Of a stretch of DNA of 64,000 nt, positions 47,774 through 60,008 are shown one piece after another (position 1 is the stretch's first letter; every line of letters begins with the position of its first letter). The position numbers were made by a program, and so were the translations under genes. The notes beneath the pieces are model-generated. The model saw only the letters and a list, made by a program, of their open reading frames with translations. It was not told where the DNA came from and did not search any database. This DNA comes from Pseudomonas syringae (GTDB lineage: Bacteria; Pseudomonadota; Gammaproteobacteria; Pseudomonadales; Pseudomonadaceae): contig NZ_LGSI01000040.1 in the NCBI RefSeq assembly GCF_001698815.1, forward strand, positions 19,750-83,749. The letters are read 5' to 3'.

Positions 47774-47802
47774 TTGCCTGCTCCCGGCGCGACGGTTAAA
47801 GT
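47774..47802 (+). promoter_or_regulatory. Candidate sigma-70 promoter of usg
   Basis: TTGCCT (47774-47779), a 17-base spacer and TAAAGT (47797-47802) lie ~30 bp before the usg ATG at 47833. Spacing is ideal; the hexamers are moderately good. Confidence 0.45.
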
Positions 47803-47832
47803 GCCGCTCCGCGTTTTTCCTGAGGTTTTTGC

Positions 47833-48843
47833 ATGAGCCAGTCCTTTGACATCGCCGTGATCGGCGCCACCGGTACTGTCGGCGAAACCATCGTCCAGAT
47901 TCTTGAAGAGCTCGACTTCCCGGTCGGGCAGCTGCACTTGCTGGCCAGCATCGAGTCGGCGGGGCATTCCGTGCCGTTCAGGGGCAAGAACGTGCGGGTC
48001 AAGGAAGTCGACGAATTCGATTTCAACAAGGCGCAGGTCGCATTCTTTGCCGCCGGTCCGGCCATTACCCGCAGCTACGCTGCGCGCGCCTTGGACGCGG
48101 GCTGTTCGGTGATTGATTTGTCGGGCGGCTTGCCCGCTGCAGACGCTCCCGGCGTGGTGCCGGAAATCAACGCCCAGTCAATTGAGTCCCACGGCAAGCC
48201 TTATCAGGTTTCCAGTCCGAGCGCTTCCGGCACGGCCATCGCGCTGACCCTTGCTCCGTTGCTTGGTGTGCTGGAAATCCTGCGCGTCAATGTCACTGCA
48301 TGCCTGGCAGTCTCCAGCCAGGGCCGCGAAGGTGTTGCGGAACTGGCGCGTCAAACCACCGAGCTGCTGAATATTCGCCCCCTCGAACCGCGCTTTTTTG
48401 ACCGGCAGATGGCCTTCAACCTGCTCGCCCAGGTCGGCGTGCCGGACGCACAAGGTCATGCGCCGCTGGAAGTTCGACTGGTTGCAGAGTTGCGCGAGTT
48501 GCTGGCATTGCCTTTACTCAAGGTCGCCGCAACGTGCGTGCAAGCTCCGGTGTTTTTTGGCGACAGCTTTACCGTGTCGCTGCAAACCGCGCGGCCGGTG
48601 GATCTGCAAGCGGTCAATGCCGCGCTGGAAGCCGCGCCGGGGATCGAGCTGGTGGACGCCGGGGATTACCCGACGGCTGTAGGAGATGCCGTAGGCCAGG
48701 ATGTTGTTTATGTAGGACGCGTGCGCAGTGGCATAGACGATCCCTGTGAGCTGAATCTGTGGGTGACGTCTGACAATGTGCGCAAAGGCGCTGCGCTCAA
48801 CGCTGTGCAGGTCGCGCAATTGTTGATAAAAGACTATGTGTAA
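47833..48843 (+). CDS. usg: USG-1 family (aspartate-semialdehyde dehydrogenase homologue without the active-site cysteine)
   Basis: A 336-residue homologue of aspartate-semialdehyde dehydrogenase. The N-terminal Rossmann motif is IGATGTVGETIVQIL and the C-terminal dimerisation domain is preserved. Where Asd has N-C-T/A around the catalytic cysteine, this protein reads SSPSASGTAIALTLAPL with no cysteine, as in USG-1 proteins. So it is probably a non-catalytic paralogue; the true asd is expected elsewhere. It sits directly upstream of fimV in pseudomonads. Confidence 0.9.
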   Translation: MSQSFDIAVIGATGTVGETIVQILEELDFPVGQLHLLASIESAGHSVPFRGKNVRVKEVDEFDFNKAQVAFFAAGPAITRSYAARALDAGCSVIDLSGGLPAADAPGVVPEINAQSIESHGKPYQVSSPSASGTAIALTLAPLLGVLEILRVNVTACLAVSSQGREGVAELARQTTELLNIRPLEPRFFDRQMAFNLLAQVGVPDAQGHAPLEVRLVAELRELLALPLLKVAATCVQAPVFFGDSFTVSLQTARPVDLQAVNAALEAAPGIELVDAGDYPTAVGDAVGQDVVYVGRVRSGIDDPCELNLWVTSDNVRKGAALNAVQVAQLLIKDYV

Positions 48844-48975
48844 AAGATACTTGCCTTCAATTTGAAAAAACTTTCTAGCCGTGTGTGTCATCGATCTCCT
48901 GAGATGTCTGCTTAGACACCCAATGCATGCTTTACCTTCCCGGGTGCCGGGGAGTTTTTAAACAAGGGATGGGCT

Positions 48976-51753
48976 ATGGTTCAGGTTCGCAAACTGGTAT
49001 TGGCAATTGCTGCCGCATCGGCGTTGTCATCAGGCATGGCGCACGCGCTGGGACTCGGGGAATTGTCGGTCAAGTCGACCCTGAATCAACCCCTTGTAGC
49101 CGAGATCGAATTGACACAGGCCCAAGGCCTGAGCGCTGCGCAAGTGGTGCCAAGCCTGGCGACCACTGCTGATTTCGCTCAGGCGGGCGTTGCCCGACAG
49201 GCGTTTCTCAACGACCTGACGTTTACTCCGGTACTCAATGCCAGCGGTAAAAGCGTATTGCGCATTACTTCCAGCAAGCCGGTGCGTGAACCCTTTGTGA
49301 AATTCCTCGTGCAAGTGCTCTGGCCCAATGGCCGCCTGCTGCGCGAATACAGCCTGTTGCTGGACCCACCGAAGTTTTCCCCTGAAGCTGCAGCGGCTGC
49401 CGCTGCGGCGCCGCAATTGCCAGCGACTGCGCCACAGCCAGCCCAGGCGCCGGCGACTCCAGAAGTAGCGCCGCCCGCACCGACTCCGGTTCCGGAAGCT
49501 GCACCCGCTGCCGAGGCCAAGCCTGCGCAATACACCACCACGAACAACGACACGCTCTGGGAAATTGCCGAGAAAGTGCGTAATGGCGGCACCGTCCAGC
49601 AAACCATGCTGGCCATTCAGGCGTTGAACCCTGATGCGTTCATCGGTGGCAATATCAATCGCCTGAAAAAAGGCCAGGTATTGCGCCTGCCTAATCCGCA
49701 ACAAACCACCACCGTGCCTCAGCCTCAAGCCGTGGCCAAGGTTGCCGAACAGAATCAGGCCTGGCGCCAGGGTCGTCGTTTGCCGTCCGGCACGCGTCAG
49801 GTCGATGCGACTCGCCGTGATCGCGCCGGTGCCGCACCATCCAGAGTTGCTCCAAGCGACAGCCTGAGTCTGGTCGCCGCAGGCTCCAACCCTTCTGCCA
49901 AGGGTGCGGCAGGCGACAAGGACTTGAGTAACAAACTGGCGGTGGCCGAGGAAAATCTGGATACCGCGCGTCGTGACAACGCCGAACTGAAAAGTCGCAT
50001 GAACGACTTGCAGAGTCAGCTAGACAAGATGCAGCGCCTGATTCAGCTCAAGAGCGATCAACTGGCCAAGATGCAGGCCTCGGGTGCCACGGTTCCACCG
50101 GTGCCTGCCGACCCGGCTTTGCCGGCAGCATTGGTTGCAGCACCCGGGGCTGCCGCCAAGCCGCCGGGCGAAATTGCACCCGAAGATGCTCTGCCAGCGG
50201 GTGCGGCGCAAGTCAGCGCACCGGCCGCGGACCAGCCTTTGGCCGTCGAACCGGTCGTGGATCAGGAAGCCGATTCGGACAAGGCGTTCAAGCAACTGCT
50301 AGGTAACCCGATCGTCCTCGGCTTGATCGGCGGCGCGGTCGTGCTGCTTCTGCTGCTGTTGATGCTGTTTCTGGCCCGCCGCCGCAATGCCAAGGCCGAA
50401 GCCGAGAAGCACCGTCGGATGGCTCGTGCGCTGGCTGAAGAATCTGAGTTCGTTTCCGACATGGACATGGACGTGCCGCAGGCCAGCTTCGACGGGCTGG
50501 TCGTTGCCGCGCCTAACGTGAAAATGGCGCCGATGGGCGGTGCGAGTGCCGATCCTGCTCGTGAGCGTCCAGCCGATGCGCTGGTTCAGGCTGAGATCCA
50601 TATTGCTTACGGGCGCATGAATCAGGCTGTCGAGCTGCTGGAAGAGTCGTTGAAGGAAGATCCGGCCCGGGATGATATTCGCCTCAAACTCATGGAAATC
50701 TACGCTGAGCAAGGTAATAGCAAGGCGTTCGCGATTCATGAACGGAAGATGGTGGCTGGGGGAAAGCACCACGCTGAGGTCGAGCAGCTCAAGAGTCGTT
50801 ACCCGGCCATGATCACCGCTGCCGTCGTAGCGGCGGCAGCAACGGCGACCGCTGCTGCGGTGGCCTCTGAACTGGATGCGAAGTATGTCGAGGAATTGTT
50901 GCTCGACGAGCCGGCGGAGCCCGAGCCGGAGCCTCAGCCTGAACCTGAACCTGAACCAGTCGTTGTGGCGCAAACACCTGTGCCGGAAACGCCAGAACCG
51001 GTCGCTCAAGCGGATGAACTCGATGAGTTCGATCATGATTTCGATTTGAGTCTGGACGACCTTGAAGAGGCCTCGCCTACGCAGGTGACCAATCCAACCG
51101 ATTTGTATGATCTGGAGCTGGATGCACCTGCTTTGCCGGCCATCAATGACGATGACGATGACGAGCTGAGTTTCGAGTCGGTCTTGAAGCAGCAAAACGA
51201 AGCCAAGGCGGCGAGCACGCCGAACGACCCGGCTGATTTTGATCTGGCTGACTTTGATCTGAATAGCACCGAAGACGAGCCTGCGCTAAGTGCCGAGGAT
51301 GATTTCCTGCTCAGTCTCGACGAGCCGCCGTTGAATCTGGGTGAATCAGTGCCGCCTCAGCCTGCCGACGACCTGGACCTGCCGGATGATTTCGATCTGT
51401 CGCTGGCCGACGAAATCGAGACTGATCAGGCAACTCAAGCGTTCGCCTCCGAGATCGAGGATGTGAATGCCGAGCTGGAGCGCCTGTCGCAGAATCTTGA
51501 GCAGCCGCCCATGGCCAAGCCGTTCGAAGCGCCGAGCTTTACTGCCGAAGACGCCGCTGCACTCGACGATGACGAGCCGGAATTCGACTTCCTGTCAGGT
51601 ACCGATGAGGCCGCCACCAAGCTCGATCTGGCTCGCGCCTACATTGAGATGGGTGACAGCGACGGCGCGCGGGACATTCTTGACGAGGTGGTCACCGAAG
51701 GTGATGACGGTCAGAAAACCGAGGCACGGGAAATGCTCAGCCGTCTGGTGTGA
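48976..51753 (+). CDS. fimV: Motility/polar hub protein FimV
   Basis: A 925-residue inner-membrane hub for type IV pili, polar localisation and cAMP signalling. A signal peptide at 1-23 (cleaves near MAHALG), FimV N-domain (to about 130), a Pro/Ala linker, LysM (about 178-240; YTTTNNDTLWEIAEKV), coiled coil (about 318-370), a membrane helix (about 440-462; VLGLIGGAVVLLLLLLMLFLA), then an acidic cytoplasmic region with TPR-like units and the C-terminal LARAYIEMGDSDGARDILDEV. It is the family's usual size and has the standard truA/trpF/accD neighbours. The gene at 2401 is its short paralogue. Confidence 0.96.
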   Translation: MVQVRKLVLAIAAASALSSGMAHALGLGELSVKSTLNQPLVAEIELTQAQGLSAAQVVPSLATTADFAQAGVARQAFLNDLTFTPVLNASGKSVLRITSSKPVREPFVKFLVQVLWPNGRLLREYSLLLDPPKFSPEAAAAAAAAPQLPATAPQPAQAPATPEVAPPAPTPVPEAAPAAEAKPAQYTTTNNDTLWEIAEKVRNGGTVQQTMLAIQALNPDAFIGGNINRLKKGQVLRLPNPQQTTTVPQPQAVAKVAEQNQAWRQGRRLPSGTRQVDATRRDRAGAAPSRVAPSDSLSLVAAGSNPSAKGAAGDKDLSNKLAVAEENLDTARRDNAELKSRMNDLQSQLDKMQRLIQLKSDQLAKMQASGATVPPVPADPALPAALVAAPGAAAKPPGEIAPEDALPAGAAQVSAPAADQPLAVEPVVDQEADSDKAFKQLLGNPIVLGLIGGAVVLLLLLLMLFLARRRNAKAEAEKHRRMARALAEESEFVSDMDMDVPQASFDGLVVAAPNVKMAPMGGASADPARERPADALVQAEIHIAYGRMNQAVELLEESLKEDPARDDIRLKLMEIYAEQGNSKAFAIHERKMVAGGKHHAEVEQLKSRYPAMITAAVVAAAATATAAAVASELDAKYVEELLLDEPAEPEPEPQPEPEPEPVVVAQTPVPETPEPVAQADELDEFDHDFDLSLDDLEEASPTQVTNPTDLYDLELDAPALPAINDDDDDELSFESVLKQQNEAKAASTPNDPADFDLADFDLNSTEDEPALSAEDDFLLSLDEPPLNLGESVPPQPADDLDLPDDFDLSLADEIETDQATQAFASEIEDVNAELERLSQNLEQPPMAKPFEAPSFTAEDAAALDDDEPEFDFLSGTDEAATKLDLARAYIEMGDSDGARDILDEVVTEGDDGQKTEAREMLSRLV

Positions 51754-51770
51754 TTTGTTCGATGGACTGC

Positions 51771-51792
51771 AACGGCCGCTTTTGCGGCCGTT
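51771..51792 (+). terminator. Hairpin after fimV
   Basis: AACGGCCGC-TTTT-GCGGCCGTT, a perfect 9-bp stem 17 bp after the fimV stop; the following TTGCATTTG is only partly T-rich, so termination may be incomplete. A TATAAT at 51836-51841 follows, a possible -10 for truA. Confidence 0.7.
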
Positions 51793-51876
51793 TGCATTTG
51801 CGGGCGGGGCACATGGCGTCTTTTTTTCGTGGCCTTATAATGGCCGCCATTTCGTAATTCAACAGGCTGTCACTTC

Positions 51877-52731
51877 TTGGCGAATATAGATAACGCGGCG
51901 GCCGAAATGGTCGCCGCTGGTTTTTCCAGAATCGCGCTCGGTGTCGAGTACAAAGGCTCTCGCTATTGCGGCTGGCAGCGTCAGGCTTCCGGTGTGCTGA
52001 CCGTTCAGGAAACCCTGGAAAATGCGCTGTCCAAAGTCGCGGATTCGCCGGTGTCGCTATTGTGCGCCGGGCGCACCGACGCGGGCGTGCATGCCTGCGG
52101 CCAGGTGGTGCATTTCGATACTCAGGCCGAACGCTCCATGAAGGCCTGGGTCATGGGTGCCAATATCAATCTGCCCCATGACGTCAGCGTGACGTGGGCC
52201 AAAGTGATGCCGGCCGATTTCCATGCGCGCTTCAAGGCAATCGCCCGACGCTATCGTTATGTCATCTATAACGACCAGATTCGGCCAGCTCATCTCGGCC
52301 AGGAAATTACCTGGAACCACCGCCCGCTGGACGCCGAACGCATGGCGCAGGCCGCGCAGCATCTGGTCGGTACTCATGATTTCAGCGCGTTCCGGGCCGG
52401 GCAGTGCCAGGCCAAGTCGCCGATCAAACAGCTGCACCATCTGCGCGTTTCGCGGCACGGCAAGATGATTGTCATTGATGTACGCGCCAATGCCTTTCTG
52501 CATCACATGGTGCGCAATATCGCGGGCGTGTTGATGACGATCGGCACGGGCGAGCGCCCGATCGAATGGGCGCGGGATGTTCTGGAGAGCAAGGTGCGCA
52601 GGACCGGCGGCGTAACGGCACACCCTTATGGGTTGTATCTGGTTCAGGTTGAGTATCGCGATGAGTTTCCGTTGCCGGAACGCTATGTCGGCCCGCACTT
52701 TCTGACAGGGTTCTCGGAACTTGACGGCTGA
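51877..52731 (+). CDS. truA: tRNA pseudouridine(38-40) synthase TruA
   Basis: A TruA enzyme isomerising U38-40 in tRNA anticodon arms. The catalytic aspartate lies in [18 protein letters not shown] (about residue 66), with [12 protein letters not shown] before it and [11 protein letters not shown] near the C-terminus. Length is ~284 residues from the TTG at 51877; GTG/ATG choices downstream (ATG at 51907) would trim ten residues. N-terminus uncertain, family certain. trpF follows. Confidence 0.95.
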   Translation: MANIDNAAAEMVAAGFSRIALGVEYKGSRYCGWQRQASGVLTVQETLENALSKVADSPVSLLCAGRTDAGVHACGQVVHFDTQAERSMKAWVMGANINLPHDVSVTWAKVMPADFHARFKAIARRYRYVIYNDQIRPAHLGQEITWNHRPLDAERMAQAAQHLVGTHDFSAFRAGQCQAKSPIKQLHHLRVSRHGKMIVIDVRANAFLHHMVRNIAGVLMTIGTGERPIEWARDVLESKVRRTGGVTAHPYGLYLVQVEYRDEFPLPERYVGPHFLTGFSELDG

Positions 52732-52790
52732 CGTCCGGAAAAGCATTTGCTACCATCCCGAACTTTACAGAAAGGCTTGGGGTTCTCTAC

Positions 52791-53411
52791 ATGTCAGCCG
52801 TTCGCAGCAAGATCTGCGGCATTACCCGCATAGAAGACGCTTTGGCTGCTGTCGAAGCCGGGGCTGATGCTATTGGGCTGGTGTTTTATGCCAAGAGCCC
52901 GCGCGCGGTGACCGTGCAGCAAGCGCGGGCGATCATCGCTGCGCTGCCGCCGTTTGTCAGTACCGTCGGGCTTTTCGTCAATGCCAGTGCCTGCGAACTC
53001 AACGAGACGCTGGACGCCGTGCCGCTGGATCTCTTGCAGTTTCATGGCGACGAAACGCCAGAGCAATGTGAAGGCTATCATCGCCCCTGGATCAAGGCGT
53101 TGCGGGTACAGGCCGGTGATGATATTGCCGCCAGTTGCCGTGCGTATTCCGGAGCCAGCGGTATTCTGCTGGATACCTATGTTGCCGGCGTTCCTGGCGG
53201 AACCGGCGAAACCTTTGACTGGGCCTTGATCCCGAGCGGTCTGAGTAAACCGATCATTCTGGCGGGCGGTCTGACTTCCGCCAATGTGGCGCAGGCCATT
53301 GCTCAGGTCCGGCCGTATGCGGTGGATGTCAGCGGAGGGGTCGAAAAAAGTGGGGGCATCAAGGACCATGACAAGATCCGCGCATTCATGAGTGCGGTGC
53401 ATGGCGCTTGA
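52791..53411 (+). CDS. trpF: Phosphoribosylanthranilate isomerase TrpF
   Basis: A 206-residue TIM-barrel enzyme of tryptophan synthesis. [14 protein letters not shown] at residues 7-20 contains the catalytic cysteine, [15 protein letters not shown] follows, [13 protein letters not shown], and the phosphate-binding end [16 protein letters not shown] [10 protein letters not shown] and [10 protein letters not shown] with the aspartate. trpF is unlinked from trpAB in pseudomonads, as here. A 275-bp gap leads to accD. Confidence 0.96.
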   Translation: MSAVRSKICGITRIEDALAAVEAGADAIGLVFYAKSPRAVTVQQARAIIAALPPFVSTVGLFVNASACELNETLDAVPLDLLQFHGDETPEQCEGYHRPWIKALRVQAGDDIAASCRAYSGASGILLDTYVAGVPGGTGETFDWALIPSGLSKPIILAGGLTSANVAQAIAQVRPYAVDVSGGVEKSGGIKDHDKIRAFMSAVHGA

Positions 53412-53686
53412 TAGCCAGCTGCTATAGATGTGACGGCTAATGATTGTCCGCCGTCCATAACCCTGGCTGCGCGATTGGCGCACAGGTCGAATTGAGAGTG
53501 CGCAGGTGTCGGTACGCCGCGCCGAAGCTGTTGCAGTTCCACGACTGACGACGTTGTTGTCATGCAGGTCAGGCCAATTGCCGACCGCTGACGCCGGGTT
53601 GTCAGATCATCCAAGAATTTAGCTCAAGGGCATGCGCAGACGTCGATTCGTCTGCGTTCGAGCCACCGGTACTGGAGAAATAAAGC

Positions 53687-54607
53687 ATGAGCAACTGGTT
53701 GGTAGATAAGCTGATCCCTTCAATCATGCGTTCCGAGGTCAAGAAAAGCTCGGTTCCCGAAGGTCTTTGGCATAAGTGCCCTTCTTGCGAAGCGGTGCTT
53801 TATCGTCCAGAACTGGAAAAGACCCTGGACGTCTGCCCCAAGTGCAACCACCACATGCGTATTGGCGCCCGGGCACGTCTGAACATCTTTCTGGACACCG
53901 ATGGTCGTGCCGAGATCGGCGCTGATCTGGAGCCAGTGGATCGCCTGAAGTTTCGCGACAGCAAGAAATACAAGGATCGTCTCACCGGTGCGCAGAAGCA
54001 GACCGGGGAAAAGGATGCACTGATTTCCATGAGCGGTTCCTTGCTGGGCATGCCGGTGGTCGCTTGCGCATTCGAGTTCTCCTTCATGGGTGGTTCGATG
54101 GGGGCTATCGTTGGCGAGCGTTTCGTACAGGCCGCCAACTACGCGCTGGAAAAACGTTGCCCGATGATCTGCTTCGCTGCCTCCGGCGGCGCGCGCATGC
54201 AGGAAGCCCTGATTTCCCTGATGCAGATGGCCAAGACTTCGGCCGTGCTGGCCCGTCTGCGTGAAGAAGGCCTGCCATTTATCTCGGTACTCACCGACCC
54301 GGTCTACGGCGGTGTTTCCGCGAGTCTGGCAATGCTGGGTGATGTGATTGTTGCAGAGCCCAAGGCGCTGATCGGTTTCGCCGGTCCTCGCGTCATCGAG
54401 CAGACCGTGCGCGAAAAGCTGCCTGAAGGCTTCCAGCGCAGCGAGTTCCTGCTGGATCATGGCGCTATCGATTTGATCGTCCATCGTCAGGAGCTGCGTC
54501 CGCGCCTGGGCAATCTGCTCGCGCAATTCATGAACCTGCCTACCCCTAAATTCGTACCGCCGGTCCTGGAACCTATCGTCGTTCCGCCGGTTCCGGCGAA
54601 CGTATGA
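53687..54607 (+). CDS. accD: Acetyl-CoA carboxylase carboxyltransferase subunit beta
   Basis: A 306-residue subunit of the carboxyltransferase. The N-terminal zinc ribbon has [27 protein letters not shown] (CxxC pairs at about 28-31 and 47-50). The crotonase-like fold shows [22 protein letters not shown] and [12 protein letters not shown]. With AccA it makes malonyl-CoA. GGAG 9 bp upstream; folC overlaps its end by ATGA. Confidence 0.97.
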   Translation: MSNWLVDKLIPSIMRSEVKKSSVPEGLWHKCPSCEAVLYRPELEKTLDVCPKCNHHMRIGARARLNIFLDTDGRAEIGADLEPVDRLKFRDSKKYKDRLTGAQKQTGEKDALISMSGSLLGMPVVACAFEFSFMGGSMGAIVGERFVQAANYALEKRCPMICFAASGGARMQEALISLMQMAKTSAVLARLREEGLPFISVLTDPVYGGVSASLAMLGDVIVAEPKALIGFAGPRVIEQTVREKLPEGFQRSEFLLDHGAIDLIVHRQELRPRLGNLLAQFMNLPTPKFVPPVLEPIVVPPVPANV

Positions 54608-55911
54608 CCCCAGGATCGCTGGGCGACTGGCTCGCCTATCTGGAGCAGTTGCACCCTTCGGCCATTGATATGGGGCTGGAGCGTTCGCAACAGGTTGCCC
54701 GGCAATTGGGTCTGACCCGGCCTGCGCCCAAGGTGATTACCGTCACCGGAACCAACGGCAAGGGTTCGACCTGTGCATTCCTCGCAGCATTGCTGCAGGC
54801 GCAAGGCTTGAAAGTCGGCGTCTACAGTTCGCCTCATCTGCTGCGATACAACGAGCGGGTGCAGGTGCAGGGCGTCGAAGCCACTGATGTGGAGCTGTGC
54901 GACGCCTTTGCCGCTGTGGAGGCGGCGCGGGGTGATGTCACGCTGACTTATTTCGAGATGGGCACTTTGGCGGCTTTCTGGCTGTTCGAGCGGGCCGGGC
55001 TGGATGTTGCCGTGCTTGAAGTCGGCCTCGGCGGCCGGCTGGACGCAGTCAACCTGATCGATGCGGATCTGGCGCTGGTCACCAGCATCGGCATCGATCA
55101 TGCCGACTGGTTGGGCGATACCCGTGAATCTGTCGCCTTCGAAAAGGCGGGCATTTTCCGCGAGGGCCATCCTGCGCTTTGTGGCGATCTGGACCCTCCG
55201 GCGCCTTTGCTGGCCCAGGCTGCGGCACTCAATTGCCCGCTGTGGTTGCGCGGTCGAGAGTTCGATCTGTCGATTACCGACCACAACTGGAACTGGCTGG
55301 GTCGCGACGGGGCAGGGCAGTTGGTTGAACTACGCGACCTGCCGCTGCTTGATTTGCCCATGGAGAACGCCGCGCTGGCGTTGCAGGCCTATTTATTGCT
55401 GGATATTGCCTGGCAACCGGAGGTTATTCGTGCGGCATTGGTCGGCACGCGGATTATCGGTCGCCTGGATCGCCGCTCGTTCAACTGGCATGGCAAGCAC
55501 CTGCATTTACTGTTGGATGTGGGCCATAACCCCCATGCTGCGCAGTTTCTCGCCCGCCGTATGGCGCAGCGTCCGGTCGTCGGCAAGCGCCTTGCGGTGT
55601 TTGGGTTGCTGGCTGACAAGGAGCTCGAAGGTGTGGTTGCCGAGCTGGTTGGCAGTATTGCCGAATGGGCTGTTGCGCCGTTGCCAACCTCTCGCAGTCG
55701 TCCGGCGTCCGATCTTCAGGTAGCACTACAGAACCTTGGAGCAAAAGTGACGTCCTATCAGAGTGTTGCGTTGGCGCTGGAAGCTCAGTGCGCGCACGCC
55801 ACGGCCGATGACGAAATTTTGCTGTTCGGGTCTTTTTACTGTGTTGCCGAGGCCCTGGAATGGTTGACCCGGCACGCCAAAGAGGAAGCTGCAAATGGCA
55901 CTGCTGGATAA
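54604..55911 (+). CDS. folC: Bifunctional folylpolyglutamate/dihydrofolate synthase FolC
   Basis: A 435-residue Mur-ligase-family enzyme. The P-loop is [14 protein letters not shown] (about 43-56), [26 protein letters not shown] and [22 protein letters not shown] give the ligand sites, and a C-terminal domain with [12 protein letters not shown]. It overlaps accD and is followed in a short overlap by the DedD gene, the accD-folC-dedD-cvpA-purF run. Confidence 0.96.
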   Translation: MTPGSLGDWLAYLEQLHPSAIDMGLERSQQVARQLGLTRPAPKVITVTGTNGKGSTCAFLAALLQAQGLKVGVYSSPHLLRYNERVQVQGVEATDVELCDAFAAVEAARGDVTLTYFEMGTLAAFWLFERAGLDVAVLEVGLGGRLDAVNLIDADLALVTSIGIDHADWLGDTRESVAFEKAGIFREGHPALCGDLDPPAPLLAQAAALNCPLWLRGREFDLSITDHNWNWLGRDGAGQLVELRDLPLLDLPMENAALALQAYLLLDIAWQPEVIRAALVGTRIIGRLDRRSFNWHGKHLHLLLDVGHNPHAAQFLARRMAQRPVVGKRLAVFGLLADKELEGVVAELVGSIAEWAVAPLPTSRSRPASDLQVALQNLGAKVTSYQSVALALEAQCAHATADDEILLFGSFYCVAEALEWLTRHAKEEAANGTAG

Positions 55912-56569
55912 CGTATTCAAACAGCGAATGGTCGGCGCACTGGTGCTTATTGCCGTGGCGGTGATTTTCCTGCCAATGCTGTTCACGCGACAGGACGAGT
56001 CGCATCGGGTATTGGTCGACGCGCCAGCTGCTCCGCAGACACCGCCCACGCCTCAGGTGCGGATCGAGCCGGTTCCGGTTCCCGAACCTCAGACCCTGCC
56101 TCAGGAGCCAGTACCGGCTGACGACGAAATTGGCCAGATTGCCCAGGCACCTTCGACGCCAATCGCACCTGCGCCGCCCGCGGCCAAGTCAACCCCTGCG
56201 CCTGTTGCGCCTGTTGCAAAGCCGGCGCCCAAGCCTGCTGCGCCCGCACCGGCTCCAGCCGCGCCGGCCACTGCGCCCGCGCAAGCGGCGGCCAAACCGG
56301 CCACGCCAAGCGGCGTTGATGCCAACGGTCTGTCGGTCAGCTGGTCGGTGCAACTGGCAAGCCTGTCGAATCGAGCCAATGCAGACAACCTGCAGAAAAC
56401 CCTGCGTACCCAAGGCTATAACGCCTATATCCGCACCGCCGACGGTGTGAATCGGGTGTTTGTCGGTCCGCTGATCGAGCGTGCCGAAGCCGACCGGCTG
56501 CGCGATCAGCTCGACAAGCAGCAGAAGCTCAAGGGCATCGTCGTACGCTTCCAGCCCGAGCGCGGCTGA
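55895..56569 (+). CDS. dedD: SPOR-domain protein (DedD type)
   Basis: A 224-residue bitopic cell-division protein. One membrane helix near the N-terminus (about 8-30, MVGALVLIAVAVIFLPMLF), a Pro/Ala-rich periplasmic linker (about 45-140), and a C-terminal SPOR domain (about 145-220; SWSVQLASLSNRANADNL) that binds denuded glycans at the septum. It overlaps folC by 17 bp. The linker, low complexity, is typical. Confidence 0.93.
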   Translation: MALLDNVFKQRMVGALVLIAVAVIFLPMLFTRQDESHRVLVDAPAAPQTPPTPQVRIEPVPVPEPQTLPQEPVPADDEIGQIAQAPSTPIAPAPPAAKSTPAPVAPVAKPAPKPAAPAPAPAAPATAPAQAAAKPATPSGVDANGLSVSWSVQLASLSNRANADNLQKTLRTQGYNAYIRTADGVNRVFVGPLIERAEADRLRDQLDKQQKLKGIVVRFQPERG

Positions 56570-56668
56570 GGCTTTTTCGGCGAATGTGAGGCCTGCCGGT
56601 AATCCCCGCTTACCGGCAGGCTGGCGCTCTGCTAAAATGCGCCGCCTTATCTGTTCGCAGGCTCAAAC

Positions 56669-57256
56669 GTGCCATTTACCCCGGTCGACTGGGCGATCCT
56701 CGGGATTGTCGTCATTTCTGCTCTGATCAGTCTCAAGCGCGGCTTCGTCAAGGAAGCTCTGTCGCTGGTGACCTGGATCATTGCAGGCGTCGTTGCCTGG
56801 ATGTTCGGTGCGGGGCTTTCGCAGTATCTGGTCAGTTATATCGAGACACCCTCGTTCAGGGTGATCGCAGCCTGTACTATTCTATTTGTCGCCACCTTGC
56901 TGGTCGGCGCAATGATCAACTTTCTCATCGGAGAACTGATTCGAGTCACCGGGCTTTCCGGGACCGATCGTTTTCTCGGCATGGTCTTCGGCGCAGCGCG
57001 CGGGGGCTTGCTTGTCGTAGTGGCGGTTGGGCTGTTAAGCCTGGGGCCGGTACAACAGGATCAATGGTGGCAGCAGTCCAGATTGTTGCCACAATTTCTC
57101 ATGGTCGCTGACTGGTCGAAAAACCTGATTCTCGGGATGTCCAGCAAGTGGCTCGCCAGCGGCATCAGCGTACCTGCTGATCTGCCGTTCAAGGATCACC
57201 TTCTGCCGCCTACAATGCCGCAGGAAGTGCTCGGTAAATCCAGTTCCACTAAGTAG
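56669..57256 (+). CDS. cvpA: CvpA family membrane protein
   Basis: A 195-residue protein with four membrane helices (about 5-25, 32-52, 65-87, 103-125) and the CvpA motif ISLKRGFVKEALSLVTWI. It is needed for colicin V production in E. coli; its general role is bile/envelope resistance. GTG start at 56669, with TAAAAT (56634-56639) as possible -10. Always next to purF. Confidence 0.94.
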   Translation: MPFTPVDWAILGIVVISALISLKRGFVKEALSLVTWIIAGVVAWMFGAGLSQYLVSYIETPSFRVIAACTILFVATLLVGAMINFLIGELIRVTGLSGTDRFLGMVFGAARGGLLVVVAVGLLSLGPVQQDQWWQQSRLLPQFLMVADWSKNLILGMSSKWLASGISVPADLPFKDHLLPPTMPQEVLGKSSSTK

Positions 57257-57268
57257 GGGTTGTGTCGC

Positions 57269-58777
<1,509 letters not shown>

Positions 58778-58796
58778 TTATCAGGGAGGGCGCGGC

Positions 58797-60008
58797 ATGA
58801 CTCAGGAATGGGATGCCGGTCGGCTGGACAGCGATCTTGAAGGCGTGGGTTTCGACACCCTCGCCGTACGGGCAGGTCAACACCGCACGCCGGAAGGCGA
58901 GCACGGCGACCCGATGTTCTTCACCTCCAGTTACGTGTTCCGCACGGCCGCCGACGCGGCTGCGCGTTTCGCCGGTGAAGTGCCGGGCAACGTTTACTCG
59001 CGCTACACCAACCCGACCGTGCGCTCCTTCGAAGAGCGCATCGCCGCCCTCGAAGGCGCGGAGCAAGCGGTAGCGACGGCGACGGGTATGGCGGCGATCC
59101 TGGCCACGGTCATGAGTCTGTGCAGCGCGGGCGACCATGTACTGGTATCGCGTAGTGTGTTCGGTTCGACCATCAGCCTGTTCGAGAAGTACTTCAAGCG
59201 CTTTGGTGTCGAAGTTGACTATGTGCCGCTGGCTGAACTGGCCGGCTGGGATGCGGCCATCAAATCGAACACTAAATTGCTGTTCGTCGAGTCGCCGTCC
59301 AATCCATTGGCTGAATTGGTGGATATCGCAGCCTTGGCCGAAATCGCCCACGCCAAGGGCGCCATGTTAGTGGTGGATAACTGCTTCTGTACGCCTGCGC
59401 TGCAACAGCCGTTGCTGCTGGGTGCCGATGTGGTTGTGCATTCGGCCACCAAGTTCATCGACGGCCAGGGTCGTTGCATGGGCGGTGTGGTTGCCGGGCG
59501 CAGCGAGCAAATGAAGGAAGTCGTAGGCTTCCTGCGCACGGCCGGGCCGACACTGAGCCCGTTCAATGCCTGGATTTTTCTCAAGGGTCTTGAAACCCTC
59601 AACCTGCGCATGCGCGCTCATTGCGCCAGTGCTCTTGAGTTGGCCGAGTGGCTGGAGCAGCAGGACGGCATCGAGAAGGTGCATTACGCCGGTCTCAAAA
59701 GCCATCCGCAGCATGCTTTGGCTCAACGCCAGCAGAAAGGCTTTGGTGCAGTGGTCAGTTTTGAAGTCAAGGGCGGCAAGGACGGCGCGTGGCGTTTCAT
59801 CGACGCTACCCGCCTGATCTCCATCACGGCCAACCTGGGTGACAGCAAAACCACCATCACCCACCCAAGCACCACGTCTCATGGGCGTCTGGCGCCTCAG
59901 GAGCGGGAAGCGGCGGGCATTCGTGACAGTCTGATTCGCGTCGCGGTCGGTCTGGAAGATGTTGCTGACCTCAAAGCCGATCTGGCGCGTGGTCTGGCGG
60001 CATTGTGA
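58797..60008 (+). CDS. metZ: O-succinylhomoserine sulfhydrylase MetZ
   Basis: A 403-residue PLP enzyme (Cys/Met metabolism family) that makes homocysteine directly from O-succinylhomoserine and sulfide, the pseudomonad route. [22 protein letters not shown], the PLP lysine in [18 protein letters not shown], and the C-terminal [24 protein letters not shown] are diagnostic. GGGAGG lies 9 bp upstream. Overlaps the SDR gene (GTGA). Confidence 0.96.
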   Translation: MTQEWDAGRLDSDLEGVGFDTLAVRAGQHRTPEGEHGDPMFFTSSYVFRTAADAAARFAGEVPGNVYSRYTNPTVRSFEERIAALEGAEQAVATATGMAAILATVMSLCSAGDHVLVSRSVFGSTISLFEKYFKRFGVEVDYVPLAELAGWDAAIKSNTKLLFVESPSNPLAELVDIAALAEIAHAKGAMLVVDNCFCTPALQQPLLLGADVVVHSATKFIDGQGRCMGGVVAGRSEQMKEVVGFLRTAGPTLSPFNAWIFLKGLETLNLRMRAHCASALELAEWLEQQDGIEKVHYAGLKSHPQHALAQRQQKGFGAVVSFEVKGGKDGAWRFIDATRLISITANLGDSKTTITHPSTTSHGRLAPQEREAAGIRDSLIRVAVGLEDVADLKADLARGLAAL

